A DNA stretch of 64,000 nucleotides from Salinispora cortesiana (GCF_000484695.1 NZ_AXVR01000003.1:106888-170887), one strand, 5' to 3'; positions 1-8,945 are shown, counted from the stretch's first letter. Notes: a model not told the origin generated them from the sequence alone. Translations and numbers: made by a program.

Positions 1-266
1 TGGGGGCGTCCCGGCGGGGCAATCTCGGCCACTACATGAACCTGATCGCCGGGGCCGTCTTCCTGGTGACCAGCATCCTGATGATGTCGGTGTTGCAGAC
101 CTCGGCCAACTTCCTCAGCTTCTCGATGTCGACGGTGATCGTGTCGATGCTCTTCGGGCTGATCCTGCTCGGCACCGGCCTCTACGACAAGGTCGGGCCG
201 ATGGAGCCCGCCGAGACGGAGCCGGACGGCTCCGGCCGTCCGGCCGCCGACCCGAACCGGTCCTGA
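1..266 (+). CDS. C-terminal part of a small integral membrane protein (5' end outside window)
   Basis: The reading frame is open from the first bases of the window, so this is probably the end of a longer gene, although an in-frame ATG at 36 would give 76 residues. The visible protein has two hydrophobic segments, near residues 2-20 and 31-47 counted from that ATG, followed by a charged, Pro/Glu-rich cytoplasmic-looking tail. I do not recognise the family. It ends 1 base before the stop of the convergent TetR gene, so the two share an end-to-end junction with no room for a terminator. Confidence 0.55.
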   Translation, partial: GASRRGNLGHYMNLIAGAVFLVTSILMMSVLQTSANFLSFSMSTVIVSMLFGLILLGTGLYDKVGPMEPAETEPDGSGRPAADPNRS

Positions 267-267
267 C

Positions 268-951
268 TCAGTGTCCGCGTAGGGTGATCAGGCCCGGCTT
301 CGCCTCGAGGTGGGACAGGCCGTTCCAGGCCAGGTTCACCAGGTGCGCTGCCACCGTCTCCTTGCGCGGTCGGCGCACCTCCAGCCACCAGCGGCCGGTC
401 AGCGCCACCATTCCCACCAGGGCCTGGGCGTAGAGTTCGGCGAGCTTCGGGTCGTACCCGCGGCTGGAGAACTCGGCGCCGAGGATGTGCTCCACCTGGT
501 GCGCGACGTCGTTCATCACGCTGCTGAAGTTGCCCGTCGACGACATCAGGGGTGACTCCCGGACCAACACCCGGAACCCGCTGGTCTCCTCCTCGATGTA
601 CGTGAGCAGGGTCAGCGCGGCCTGTTCGAGCAGTTCCCGTGGGTGGCCGGCGGTCAGGGCGGTGGTGATCCGGTCGAGCAGGCTGCGGACCTCCCGGTCC
701 ACCACCACCGCGTACAGCCCCTCCTTGCCGCCGAAGTGCTCGTACACCACCGGTTTGGAGACCTTCGCCCGCGCCGCCACCTCTTCGATCGAGGTGGCGT
801 CGAAGCCGCGTTCGGCGAAGAGTTGGCGCGCGGTCGAGATGAGTTGTTCGCGCCGCTGCGCCGCCGACATGCGTACCCGTGCGGTCTTGCCGGCCGCCGC
901 GGCTCCCCGTCGCTGACCGGGGGTGTGGTCGCTGCCCAGGCCATCCATCAT
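268..951 (-). CDS. TetR/AcrR family transcriptional regulator
   Basis: This 227-residue protein has a typical TetR DNA-binding domain at about residues 33-80: a helix rich in Arg/Glu, then the RQLFAERGFDATSIEEVA turn and the KVSKPVVYEHFGGKEGL recognition region. The remainder is the variable ligand-binding and dimerisation domain. About 25 basic and small residues precede the domain, so translation could also begin further in. TetR proteins usually repress a neighbouring or divergent gene in response to a small ligand; none is obvious here, because the divergent neighbour is a tRNA followed by glmU. The target is unknown. Confidence 0.9.
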   Translation of the reverse strand: MMDGLGSDHTPGQRRGAAAAGKTARVRMSAAQRREQLISTARQLFAERGFDATSIEEVAARAKVSKPVVYEHFGGKEGLYAVVVDREVRSLLDRITTALTAGHPRELLEQAALTLLTYIEEETSGFRVLVRESPLMSSTGNFSSVMNDVAHQVEHILGAEFSSRGYDPKLAELYAQALVGMVALTGRWWLEVRRPRKETVAAHLVNLAWNGLSHLEAKPGLITLRGH

Positions 952-1203
952 GTCGTCACCTCATCGGCGCTCGGTGCCGTCCAGTCGTGGGGTCGAGCCG
1001 GTCACCGGCCATCCTGCCAGGTCTGCTCGGGCGCTCCGCTCGGTTGCCCCACACCACCCGGTTGGCCCTCCGGCGGCGGGGACTATCGTGGTTTTCGGTA
1101 ATCCGACATGTGGTCCGGCGCCGTCCGGCCGGATCGCAGGTATGATCACCGAGCTGTTCCGGATCGTAGGTCTGCCCGACTGCGCCTTCGGACGACATGG
1201 CGA

Positions 1204-1275
1204 TGGGGTGTGGGGTAACGGCAACCCGCAGGCCTTTGGAGCCTTGAGCTCCTGGTTCGAATCCAGGCACCCCAG
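1204..1275 (+). tRNA. tRNA-Gln (anticodon TTG)
   Basis: The 72-base sequence folds as a cloverleaf: a 7-bp acceptor stem TGGGGTG/CACCCCA, a 3-bp D stem GGG/CCC, an anticodon arm with loop CTTTGGA giving anticodon TTG, a 5-base variable loop, and a T arm CCTGG-TTCGAAT-CCAGG. The discriminator base is G. The first base pair of the anticodon stem is a C/T mismatch. No CCA is encoded. The U1-A72 pair is typical of bacterial tRNA-Gln. Confidence 0.93.
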
Positions 1276-1375
1276 CTCATGCCACCGGTCAGCATTGTGA
1301 AGGCCCCGCCGATGCCGCGTTGATGTCTGGTTAGCATGACCGCGAGACTGTCGCCGCACCGACGGGAGCCCTTCC

Positions 1376-2914
1376 GTGTCCCAGCAGCCCCCTCCCCGTA
1401 CCGTCGTCGTGCTCGCCGCTGGTGCGGGTAAGCGGATGAAGTCCGGGCTACCGAAGGTGCTGCATCCGCTGCTTGGCCGCACCCTCGTCGGCCATGTGCT
1501 CAGCGCCGCCGCACCGCTCGCCGCCGACCGCACGGTGGTGGTGGTCGGCCACGGTGCCGAGCAGGTCCGGACCCATCTGGCGGAGATCACCCCGCAGGCC
1601 CTCCCGGTGCTCCAGGCCGAGCAGCTCGGCACCGGGCACGCGGTGCGGATCGCGTTGGCCGCCGTCCCGGAGAGCAGCGGCACCGTGGTGGTTCTCAACG
1701 GGGACGTGCCGCTGCTGCGGCCGGAGACCCTCGGCGGGCTGGTCGAGGCGCACGAGCGGGCGGGTGCCGCCGCGACGGTTCTGGCCGCGGAGGTACCCGA
1801 TCCGACCGGGCTCGGCCGGGTCGTCCGGGACGCCGACGGTCAGCTCCAGCAGATCGTGGAGCAGCGCGACACGACCCCCGCCCAGCGGGAGATTCGGGAG
1901 ATCAACGCCGGCATCTACGCGTTCGACGCGGACCGGCTACGGGGTGCGCTCGGCAAGCTGTCGACCGACAACGCCCAGGGCGAGGAGTACCTGACCGACG
2001 TCTTCAGCCTGCTGCGGTCGGCGGGCGAGCCGGTGGCGGTGCACGTGGCCTCGGATCACATCGAGACGTTGGGCTGCAACGACCGGGTGGAGTTGGCCGG
2101 GCTGCGGCGACTGCTGCGCGACCGGGTCAACGAGGCCTGGATGCGCAGCGGGGTCAGCCTGCTTGACCCGGCGACCACCTGGATCGACGTGACCGTGGCG
2201 CTGGATCGGGACGCGGTGGTCGATCAGAATACGCAGCTTCGGGGCGCCACCGTGATCGGTGCCGGTGCACAGGTCGGCCCGGACGTCACGCTGGTGGACA
2301 CCCTGGTCGGGCCCGACGCCACCGTGGTCCGCAGCCACGCGGTCGGAGCGGAGGTCGGCCCGGCGGCCAGCGTCGGCCCGTACGCGTACCTGCGGCCGGC
2401 GGCACGGCTGGCGGAGAAGTCGAAGGTGGGCACCTTCGTCGAGGTGAAGAACTCCGAGGTCGGAGTGGGGTCGAAGGTCCCGCACCTGACCTACGTCGGG
2501 GACGCCACGATCGGCGAGCAGAGCAATATCGGCGCGGCGACCGTGTTCGTGAACTACGACGGGGTACGCAAGCACCGTACGGTCATCGGTGACCATGCCC
2601 GTACCGGCGCGGACAACATGTTCGTGGCGCCGGTCGAGGTCGGCGACGGGGCGTACACGGCGGCCGGTTCGGTGATCGATCAGGACGTGCCGGCCGGGGC
2701 GATGGGGGTGGCTCGGTCGCGGCAGCGCAACATCGAGGGCTGGGTGCTCAAGCGGCGGGCCGGAACCGCCGCCGCGGCGGCCGCCGAGCGGGCCGGGCGG
2801 GCCGGCGGTCCGGGGGTGTCCTCCGGGGCAACGGCAAGTGAAGGTGAGGCAATGCACGCGGGGGCCAAGCCGGCGGCTGGGGCGCACGGCACCGGGAATA
2901 CTGCAACCGACTAG
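1376..2914 (+). CDS. glmU: Bifunctional UDP-N-acetylglucosamine pyrophosphorylase / glucosamine-1-phosphate N-acetyltransferase
   Basis: GlmU makes UDP-GlcNAc in the cytoplasm by acetylating glucosamine-1-phosphate and then uridylylating it, supplying peptidoglycan synthesis. The N-terminal nucleotidyltransferase shows the LAAGAGKRMKSGLPKVLH loop near residue 13 and NGDVPLL near residue 109. The C-terminal half (about 255-460) is a left-handed beta-helix of hexapeptide repeats, including the conserved YLRPAARL and NYDGVRKHRT segments. At 512 residues it is longer than the roughly 460-480 norm because of an Ala/Gly-rich tail. GTG at 1376 is preceded by GACGGGAG. It lies 52 bases before prs, as in many actinobacteria. 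Confidence 0.97.
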   Translation: MSQQPPPRTVVVLAAGAGKRMKSGLPKVLHPLLGRTLVGHVLSAAAPLAADRTVVVVGHGAEQVRTHLAEITPQALPVLQAEQLGTGHAVRIALAAVPESSGTVVVLNGDVPLLRPETLGGLVEAHERAGAAATVLAAEVPDPTGLGRVVRDADGQLQQIVEQRDTTPAQREIREINAGIYAFDADRLRGALGKLSTDNAQGEEYLTDVFSLLRSAGEPVAVHVASDHIETLGCNDRVELAGLRRLLRDRVNEAWMRSGVSLLDPATTWIDVTVALDRDAVVDQNTQLRGATVIGAGAQVGPDVTLVDTLVGPDATVVRSHAVGAEVGPAASVGPYAYLRPAARLAEKSKVGTFVEVKNSEVGVGSKVPHLTYVGDATIGEQSNIGAATVFVNYDGVRKHRTVIGDHARTGADNMFVAPVEVGDGAYTAAGSVIDQDVPAGAMGVARSRQRNIEGWVLKRRAGTAAAAAAERAGRAGGPGVSSGATASEGEAMHAGAKPAAGAHGTGNTATD

Positions 2915-2966
2915 CCCCGGCCCACCACCGCGCCGGGCACCACCAACCAACAGGAGCAGACGGGCC

Positions 2967-3947
2967 ATGGGCAGCATCGTCGCCGAAAATCGCAAGAGCC
3001 TGATGCTCTTCTCCGGACGTGGCTTTCCGGAGTTAGCCAAGGAGATCGGTGAGGTGCTCGGGGTCGCCCCGACACCGGCCGACGCCTACGATTTCGCCAA
3101 CGGTGAGATCTTCGTCCGCTACAAGGAATCGGTGCGCGGTTCGGACGCCTTCGTGGTGCAGTCCGTCACGCACGGGGTCAACACCTGGGTCATGGAGACC
3201 CTGATCATGATCGACGCGTTGAAGCGTGGGTCGGCCAAGCGGATCACCGTGGTCCTGCCCTTCTACCCGTACTCGCGGCAGGACAAGAAGCACCGGGGCC
3301 GGGAGCCGATCTCGGGCCGGCTGATCGCGGACCTGTTGAAGACCGCCGGCGCGAACCGGATCCTCACCGTGGATCTGCACACCGCCCAGATCCAGGGCTT
3401 CTTCGACGGCCCGGTGGACCACCTCTTCGCGATGGACGTGCTCGCCGAGGAGGTGGAGCGGCGGTACGCCGGGCGTCCCATGACGGTCGTCGCCCCGGAT
3501 TCGGGTCGGGTCCGGGTCGCCGAGCGGTGGACCGACCGGCTGGGCGGTTGCCCGCTGGCGTTCATCCACAAGACCCGGGATCCGTCGAAGCCGAACCAGG
3601 TGGTGGCGAACCGGGTCGTCGGTGAGGTCGAGGGCCGGGTCTGCCTGATCGTCGATGACATGATCGACACGGGTGGCACGATCACCAAGGCTGCGGAGAT
3701 CCTCAAGGAGTTGGGTGCGGCCGAGATCGTCGTCGCCTCCACCCACGCGCTCTTCTCGGATCCGGCGACCGAGCGGCTGAAGAACAGCCCGATCAGCGAG
3801 GTGCTGGTGACGAACACGTTGCCGCTGCCGCCGGAGAAGCAGCTCGACAAGGTCACCGTCCTGTCGATCGCACCGCTGCTGGCCCGGGCGATCCGGGAGG
3901 TCTTCGACGACGGCTCGGTGACCACCCTCTTCGGTGGCCTGAGCTGA
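2967..3947 (+). CDS. prs: Ribose-phosphate pyrophosphokinase (PRPP synthetase)
   Basis: Prs converts ribose-5-phosphate and ATP to phosphoribosyl pyrophosphate, the precursor for nucleotides, His and Trp, and the co-substrate of the uracil phosphoribosyltransferase encoded later in the window. The 326-residue product has the family's usual length. It shows the VDLHTAQIQGFFDGPVDHL metal/ATP region, the flexible loop SRQDKKHRGREPIS, and the PRPP-binding VDDMIDTGGTI motif. ATG at 2967 is chosen because CAGGAG lies 10 bases upstream and homologues begin with MGSIV; the open frame runs further upstream without support. It is probably co-transcribed with glmU. Confidence 0.97.
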   Translation: MGSIVAENRKSLMLFSGRGFPELAKEIGEVLGVAPTPADAYDFANGEIFVRYKESVRGSDAFVVQSVTHGVNTWVMETLIMIDALKRGSAKRITVVLPFYPYSRQDKKHRGREPISGRLIADLLKTAGANRILTVDLHTAQIQGFFDGPVDHLFAMDVLAEEVERRYAGRPMTVVAPDSGRVRVAERWTDRLGGCPLAFIHKTRDPSKPNQVVANRVVGEVEGRVCLIVDDMIDTGGTITKAAEILKELGAAEIVVASTHALFSDPATERLKNSPISEVLVTNTLPLPPEKQLDKVTVLSIAPLLARAIREVFDDGSVTTLFGGLS

Positions 3948-4326
3948 GTTGCCCTGTCGGAGCCCGGTCCGGGGTGGTCACCGCCGCTGGACCGGGTTTC
4001 TCCGGCAGTCTCGGTGCCGGCTTCGGCCTCCGCGCGCTGTCGGGGTGCTCTGGCGGGTCGGGTGGGTCGAGGCCCCCGCCGGCCCTGACCCGACTGGTGC
4101 GGACGATCGAATCGCGGGGTGCCGCCGGAGTGGGCGGACAACCTTCGGGTAGACTGGTGCGGTTGCCACGGCGAGGGTGCCCTGCGGGCCGCTGACCAGG
4201 ACCGCACGGAAGCGCCGTCATCGACGCGGCGCTCCGAGGCGGTCGGTCATGACGCAGGAGCCCCAGCGAGCCCCTCACCCGGCACCGAGACGACCATCGC
4301 CGCTGCGAAGCATCAGGAGTTTCCCC
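3948..4326 (+). promoter_or_regulatory. Untranslated region before rplY with a candidate -10 box
   Basis: No gene is supported in these 379 bases. A TAGACT hexamer at 4150-4155 resembles an actinobacterial -10 element and would give an rplY leader of about 165 bases. No convincing -35 box is seen. The leader is GC-rich and could fold, but I see no named riboswitch. Confidence 0.35.
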
Positions 4327-5028
4327 GTGTCCGAGGTAAAGATCAGCGCCGAGCCCCGTACCGAGTTCGGCAAGGGTGGTGCCCGCCGTACCCGCCGGGC
4401 CGGCAAGGTGCCTGCCGTGCTGTACGGCCACGGCGAGAAGCCCAAGCACATCGCGTTGCCGGCCCGTGAGTTCGCCACGGCGATCCGGCGCGGTGGTGCC
4501 AACCAGCTCTTCACGATCGACATCAGCGACGGCACGCAGGTGCTGGCGCTGCCGAAGGCGATCCAGCGGGATCCGATCAAGGACACCTTCGAGCACGTGG
4601 ACCTGCTGCTTGTCCGCCGCGGCGAGCAGGTCACGGTTGAGGTCCCGGTGCAGTTGGTCGGGGAGGCTGCGAAGGGCACGCTGATCGTGCACGACCACGA
4701 CAGCCTCTCGGTGACCGCTGACGCCACCAAGGTGCCGGACCACCTCGACGCCACCATTGAGGGCCTGGAGGCGGGCACGCAGGTGGCCGCCGCCGACGTG
4801 CAGCTGCCGGCCGGAGTCGAGCTGGCCACCGACCCGGAGCTGCCGGTCGCCGCGGTGACCGCCGCCCCGACCGAGGAGCAGCTCGAGGCCACGCTGCCGG
4901 AGGTGGAGGAGGCCGCTGCCGAGGCCGAGGCCGAGGTCGGCGAGGTCACCGAGGGCTCGGAGGGCGCCGAGGCCGGTGCTCCGGTCGCCGAGCAGGAGGC
5001 GGGTGCCGAGGCGAAGGCCGAGGCCTGA
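4327..5028 (+). CDS. rplY: Large ribosomal subunit protein bL25 (Ctc form)
   Basis: This protein binds 5S rRNA in the large ribosomal subunit. Residues 1-95 form the L25 domain (start SEVKISAEPRTEFGKGGARR; QLFTIDISDG further on), and residues 100-185 form the beta-barrel domain of the long CTC/TL5 form. The last 40 or so residues are an acidic Ala/Glu-rich tail common in actinobacterial versions. GTG at 4327 is selected because AGGAG lies at 4315-4319 and the family N-terminus begins here; upstream codons do not match the family. It is followed by a terminator hairpin and then pth, the usual partner gene. Confidence 0.96.
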   Translation: MSEVKISAEPRTEFGKGGARRTRRAGKVPAVLYGHGEKPKHIALPAREFATAIRRGGANQLFTIDISDGTQVLALPKAIQRDPIKDTFEHVDLLLVRRGEQVTVEVPVQLVGEAAKGTLIVHDHDSLSVTADATKVPDHLDATIEGLEAGTQVAAADVQLPAGVELATDPELPVAAVTAAPTEEQLEATLPEVEEAAAEAEAEVGEVTEGSEGAEAGAPVAEQEAGAEAKAEA

Positions 5029-5047
5029 TCGTTCGCTGCGCAGGTGC

Positions 5048-5076
5048 CAGGCGTCCCCGCTCGTCGGGGGCGCCTG
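5048..5076 (+). terminator. Rho-independent-type hairpin after rplY
   Basis: Arms CAGGCGTCCCC (5048-5058) and GGGGGCGCCTG (5066-5076) pair over 11 positions with one G-U, leaving a 7-base loop. There is no strong T run, as is usual in high-GC actinobacteria. It lies 20 bases after the rplY stop and 46 bases before the pth start. Confidence 0.6.
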
Positions 5077-5122
5077 TTGGCGTATCGGTGGGCGGTACCG
5101 TTGCGAGCGGAAGGGGTGGACG

Positions 5123-5713
5123 GTGGTGGAGGAGACAGGGCCGTGGCTGGTCGTCGGTCTGGGTAACCCCGGTCGGCAGTACGCCGGGAACCGGCACAAC
5201 GTCGGCTTCCTCGTGGCCGACCTGCTGGCCGGGCGGCTGGCGGCCCGCTTCAGTCGACACAAGCGGGCGATGGCGGAGGTCGCCGAGGGACGGTTGGGTC
5301 TCGGCGGACCGCGGCTGGTGCTGGTGAAGCCGCTGACGTACATGAACCTCTCCGGCGCGGCGGCAGTCGGCCTGGCGCAGTTCTACAAGGTGCCGCCGGC
5401 GCGGGTGGTGGCCATCCATGACGAGCTGGACATCCCCTATGGCCAGGTTCGGGTGAAGTGTGGTGGCGGCGAGGGCGGCCACAACGGCCTGCGGTCGATG
5501 ACGAAGTCCCTGGGGACGAAGGAGTACGCCCGGGTGCGGTTCGGGGTCGGCCGGCCACCGGCGCGGCGGGACCCGGCGGATTTCGTACTGTCGGATTTCG
5601 GTACCGTCGAGCGTAAGGAGCTGGATTTCCTGGTGGATCGGGCGGCAGATGTCGTGGAGTCGGTTCTCCAACGCGGGGTGGAACCGACCCAGAACCTCTA
5701 TCACGGTGCCTGA
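5123..5713 (+). CDS. pth: Peptidyl-tRNA hydrolase
   Basis: Pth releases peptides from peptidyl-tRNAs that drop off the ribosome, recycling the tRNA. The 196-residue product matches the usual length. It shows GLGNPGRQYAGNRHNVGF with the catalytic His in RHNVG, KPLTYMNLSG, the HDELD motif and GGHNGLRS. Two adjacent GTG codons (5123, 5126) follow GGAAGGGG; the first gives the better spacing. Longer upstream extensions read through the rplY terminator and are not credible. Confidence 0.96.
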   Translation: MVEETGPWLVVGLGNPGRQYAGNRHNVGFLVADLLAGRLAARFSRHKRAMAEVAEGRLGLGGPRLVLVKPLTYMNLSGAAAVGLAQFYKVPPARVVAIHDELDIPYGQVRVKCGGGEGGHNGLRSMTKSLGTKEYARVRFGVGRPPARRDPADFVLSDFGTVERKELDFLVDRAADVVESVLQRGVEPTQNLYHGA

Positions 5714-5775
5714 GGGCCGGTTCGGTGGTGGTCTCCGCTCCTTCAGGCGGGTGGCGCGGCGACGGGAGTACGGGA

Positions 5776-6603
5776 ATGAGTAGTCCTCCGATGATCGATG
5801 GGGCGTTCGCCCGTTGGTTGGCGGTCCGGGCCGGGCAGGCGTTGGTCAGCCTGCGCGACGAGGTGGGCTTCGGTGACCCGGGTGCCCTGAAGGCCGCGGG
5901 GGACAAGGTCTCGCACGACCTGCTCCGTACTGAACTGGCGAACTGGCGTCCGCAGGATGCGGTCCTGTCGGAGGAGGACGAGGGCTCCCGGCTGGCCTGG
6001 GCGGCGGAGGCGGGTGCTGCGACGGCACCCCGGCTGAGCAGCGACCGAGTGTGGATCATCGATCCCCTGGACGGGACCCGGGAGTTCGCCGAGGCGGGCC
6101 GGGCGGACTGGGCGGTGCATGTGGCGCTCTGGGCGCGGAACGCCCCGACGCCGCACGGACTGGTGGCGGGCGCGGTCGGGTTGCCGGCCCAGGACCGGGT
6201 GCTGGGAACGGACTACCCGCCGGGGTACCCGCCACTGCCGACGGCGACCGCCGCGGGCGAGCCGACGATCCGGTTGGCCGCCAGTCGCAGCCGCCCCCCG
6301 GTCTTCCTCACCGACCTGGCTGCCGAGGTGGGCGCCGAGCTGGTGCCGATGGGGTCGGCCGGTGCGAAGATCGCGGCGGTGATCACCGGTGAGGTGGACG
6401 CGTACATCCATGCGGGCGGGCAGTACGAGTGGGATTCGGCGGCGCCGGTGGCGGTGGCGACCGCCGCCGGGCTGCATGCTTCCCGAATCGACGGCTCCGC
6501 GCTGAAGTACAACGAAGCCAACCCGCGCCTGCCGGACCTGTTGGTCTGTCGCAAGGATCTCGCCAGCGGGCTGCTCACGGCGTTGCAGCGCCATTGCGGG
6601 TAG
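5776..6603 (+). CDS. cysQ: Inositol monophosphatase-family protein, probable 3'(2'),5'-bisphosphate nucleotidase (CysQ-like)
   Basis: The 275-residue protein belongs to the lithium-sensitive Mg-dependent phosphatases: SEEDEG near residue 63, WIIDPLDGTREF near residue 95 and the C-terminal QYEWDSAAPVAVA motif are the metal- and substrate-binding signatures. CysQ enzymes remove phosphate from PAP left over from PAPS use, and the position 69 bases before cysD supports this role; an inositol or fructose phosphatase cannot be excluded. ATG at 5776 follows GGGAG; ATG at 5791 is an alternative. It may be expressed with cysD and cysN. Confidence 0.85.
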   Translation: MSSPPMIDGAFARWLAVRAGQALVSLRDEVGFGDPGALKAAGDKVSHDLLRTELANWRPQDAVLSEEDEGSRLAWAAEAGAATAPRLSSDRVWIIDPLDGTREFAEAGRADWAVHVALWARNAPTPHGLVAGAVGLPAQDRVLGTDYPPGYPPLPTATAAGEPTIRLAASRSRPPVFLTDLAAEVGAELVPMGSAGAKIAAVITGEVDAYIHAGGQYEWDSAAPVAVATAAGLHASRIDGSALKYNEANPRLPDLLVCRKDLASGLLTALQRHCG

Positions 6604-6646
6604 CCTGAGCGCTACTTCTGGCAAAGCCGACCGGAAAGGTCTGGAA

Positions 6647-6676
6647 ATGAGTGCGGGAATCGAGTCGGTGTCATGA
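6647..6676 (+). CDS. Possible 9-residue leader peptide ahead of cysD
   Basis: An ATG at 6647, preceded by GGAAAGG at 6633-6639, opens the short frame MSAGIESVS, whose TGA overlaps the cysD ATG (ATGA). This would translationally couple the two. Short leader peptides are reported upstream of sulfur-assimilation genes in actinobacteria, but this one has no cysteine codons. It may be chance; support is only position and overlap. Confidence 0.35.
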   Translation: MSAGIESVS

Positions 6677-7584
6677 CCACGACGGCCGCATACCAGGTGT
6701 CCCACCTCGACGCGCTGGAGGCGGAGAGCATCTTCGTGCTGCGCGAGGTGGTCGCGGAGATGGAACGACCGGTGCTGCTCTTCTCCGGCGGCAAAGACTC
6801 AATTGTCATGCTGTGGCTGGCGCAGAAGGCGTTCGCCCCGGCGAACATTCCGTTCCCGGTGCTGCACGTCGACACCGGGCACAACTTCCCCGAGGTGCTG
6901 GCGTACCGGGACCAGCGGGTCGCCGAGCTGGGCCTGCAGCTGGTGGTGGCGAGCGTGCCGGAGGCCCTGGCCAGCGGGCTGGTGCGGGAGAGCGCGGACG
7001 GCATGCGCAACCGGATCCAGACCCCGGTGCTCCTGGCCGCCGTCGAGCAGCACCGCTTCGACGCGCTCTTCGGTGGCGCCCGTCGGGATGAGGAGAAGGC
7101 GCGGGCCAAGGAGCGGGTGTTCAGCTTCCGGGACGAGTTCGGCCAGTGGGATCCGAAGAACCAGCGTCCGGAGCTCTGGTCGCTCTACAATGGCCGGCAC
7201 CAGCCGGGTGAGTCGATCCGGGCGTTTCCGCTGTCCAACTGGACCGAGCTGGATGTCTGGCACTACATCGCCCGGGAACGGATCGAGGCGCCCTCGATCT
7301 ACTACGCGCACGAGCGCGAGGTGATCGAGCGCGACGGGATGCTGTACGCGGTGAACGAGTTCATCCGCCCCCGCGCCGGTGAGGAGCGGTTCAAGGCCCG
7401 GGTGCGCTATCGGACGGTGGGCGACGCCTCCTGCACGGCGGCGGTCCGCTCGGACGCCGACACGGTGGCGAAGGTCATCGAGGAGGTGGCGGCCACCCGG
7501 ATCACCGAGCGGGGCGCGACCCGCGGTGACGACCGGGTCAGCGAGGCCGCGATGGAGGACCGCAAGCGGGAGGGCTACTTCTGA
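6673..7584 (+). CDS. cysD: Sulfate adenylyltransferase small subunit
   Basis: CysD is the catalytic subunit of ATP sulfurylase: with the GTPase CysN it forms adenosine-5'-phosphosulfate from sulfate and ATP. The 303-residue protein carries the PP-loop LFSGGKDSIVM near residue 36, FGGARRDEEKAR near residue 134 and GDASCTAAV near residue 249, all family hallmarks. The length is standard. ATG at 6673 overlaps the possible leader peptide; the gene's stop overlaps the cysN start by one base, so the two subunits are coupled. Confidence 0.97.
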   Translation: MTTTAAYQVSHLDALEAESIFVLREVVAEMERPVLLFSGGKDSIVMLWLAQKAFAPANIPFPVLHVDTGHNFPEVLAYRDQRVAELGLQLVVASVPEALASGLVRESADGMRNRIQTPVLLAAVEQHRFDALFGGARRDEEKARAKERVFSFRDEFGQWDPKNQRPELWSLYNGRHQPGESIRAFPLSNWTELDVWHYIARERIEAPSIYYAHEREVIERDGMLYAVNEFIRPRAGEERFKARVRYRTVGDASCTAAVRSDADTVAKVIEEVAATRITERGATRGDDRVSEAAMEDRKREGYF

Positions 7585-8891
7585 TGACCACCGAGACGAC
7601 CGCCGAGGTCGGTGCCGAAGCGGCGTCCGCCCGCCCGATGGACCTGCTGCGGTTTGCTACCGCCGGCAGCGTGGATGACGGCAAGTCGACCCTGATCGGC
7701 CGTCTGCTCTATGACACCCGATCCCTCTTCGCCGATCAGCTCGCCGCGGTGGAGGCGGTCAGCGCGGCCCGCGGCGACGAGTACACCAATCTCGCGCTGC
7801 TCACCGACGGTCTGCGGGCCGAGCGGGAGCAGGGCATCACGATCGACGTGGCGTATCGCTACTTCGCCACCCCCCGGCGGAAGTTCATCATCGCCGACAC
7901 TCCGGGGCACATCCAGTACACCCGGAACATGGTCACCGGTGCCTCCACCGCCGACCTCGCGCTGATCCTGGTCGACGCCCGGAAGGGGCTGGTGGAGCAG
8001 TCCCGTCGGCACGCCTTCCTCTGCTCCCTGCTGCGGGTGCCGCACCTGGTCCTCTGCGTCAACAAGATGGACCTGGTGGACTGGTCGCACGAGGTCTACG
8101 AGAAGATCGCCGACGAGTTCACCGCGTTCGCGGCGAAGCTCGACGTACCCGACCTGACGGTGGTGCCGGTCTCCGCGCTGCACGGCGACAACATCGTCTC
8201 CCGGTCGGAGAAGATGCCCTGGTACGAGGGGCCGTCCCTGCTGCACCACCTGGAACGGGTGCACATCGCCAGCGATCGCAACCTGGTCGACGTGCGCTTC
8301 CCGGTGCAGTACGTGATCCGCCCACAATCCACCACCGTCACCGACTACCGCGGGTACGCGGGGCAGGTCGCCTCCGGCGTACTCAAGCCCGATGACGAGG
8401 TGATGGTGTTGCCGAGCGGCTTCACCAGCCGGATCGCCGCGGTAGAGACCGCCGACGGGCCGGTTCCGGAGGCGTTTCCGCCGATGTCGGTGACCGTACG
8501 GTTGACCGACGAGATCGACATTTCCCGGGGCGACATGATCTGTCGCCCGAACAACGCCCCGGCCGTCGCCCAGGACATCGAGGCGATGGTCTGCTGGATG
8601 GACGAGACCCGACCGTTGCAGCTCGGTGGCAGGTACGTGATCAAGCACACCACCCGGTCGGCGCGGGCCATTGTCCGCGGGCTGCACTACCGGTTGGACA
8701 TCAACTCACTGCACCGGGACGAGTCGGCGGGGGAGTTGAAGCTCAACGAGATCGGCCGGGTCCGGTTCCGGACGATGGTCCCGCTGCTCGTTGACGAGTA
8801 CCGCCGGAACCGTACCACCGGTGGGTTTGTTGTTATCGATGAGACGACGAACCGGACGGTTGGCGCCGGCATGATCGTCGAGGCGGGCTGA
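7584..8891 (+). CDS. cysN: Sulfate adenylyltransferase large subunit (GTPase)
   Basis: CysN hydrolyses GTP to drive APS synthesis by CysD. The translation-factor GTPase domain occupies about residues 18-230: SVDDGKSTLIG (P-loop), EREQGITIDV (switch I), DTPGH (G3) and NKMD (G4). EF-Tu-like beta-barrel domains follow to residue 435. There is no C-terminal APS kinase (CysC) domain, unlike the fused NodQ/mycobacterial form, and no separate cysC in the window. The start overlaps the cysD stop as TGATG. Confidence 0.97.
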   Translation: MTTETTAEVGAEAASARPMDLLRFATAGSVDDGKSTLIGRLLYDTRSLFADQLAAVEAVSAARGDEYTNLALLTDGLRAEREQGITIDVAYRYFATPRRKFIIADTPGHIQYTRNMVTGASTADLALILVDARKGLVEQSRRHAFLCSLLRVPHLVLCVNKMDLVDWSHEVYEKIADEFTAFAAKLDVPDLTVVPVSALHGDNIVSRSEKMPWYEGPSLLHHLERVHIASDRNLVDVRFPVQYVIRPQSTTVTDYRGYAGQVASGVLKPDDEVMVLPSGFTSRIAAVETADGPVPEAFPPMSVTVRLTDEIDISRGDMICRPNNAPAVAQDIEAMVCWMDETRPLQLGGRYVIKHTTRSARAIVRGLHYRLDINSLHRDESAGELKLNEIGRVRFRTMVPLLVDEYRRNRTTGGFVVIDETTNRTVGAGMIVEAG

Positions 8892-8945
8892 CCCACCCGG
8901 TCGCGCGAGCGCTCCTGGTCCGCCGCTGATCGAGGTTGGCCGCGG

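Noticed and set aside
7575..8687. Minus-strand open frame of 370 codons
   Set aside because: Antisense to cysN, which has all GTPase motifs; no recognisable sequence in the antisense product.
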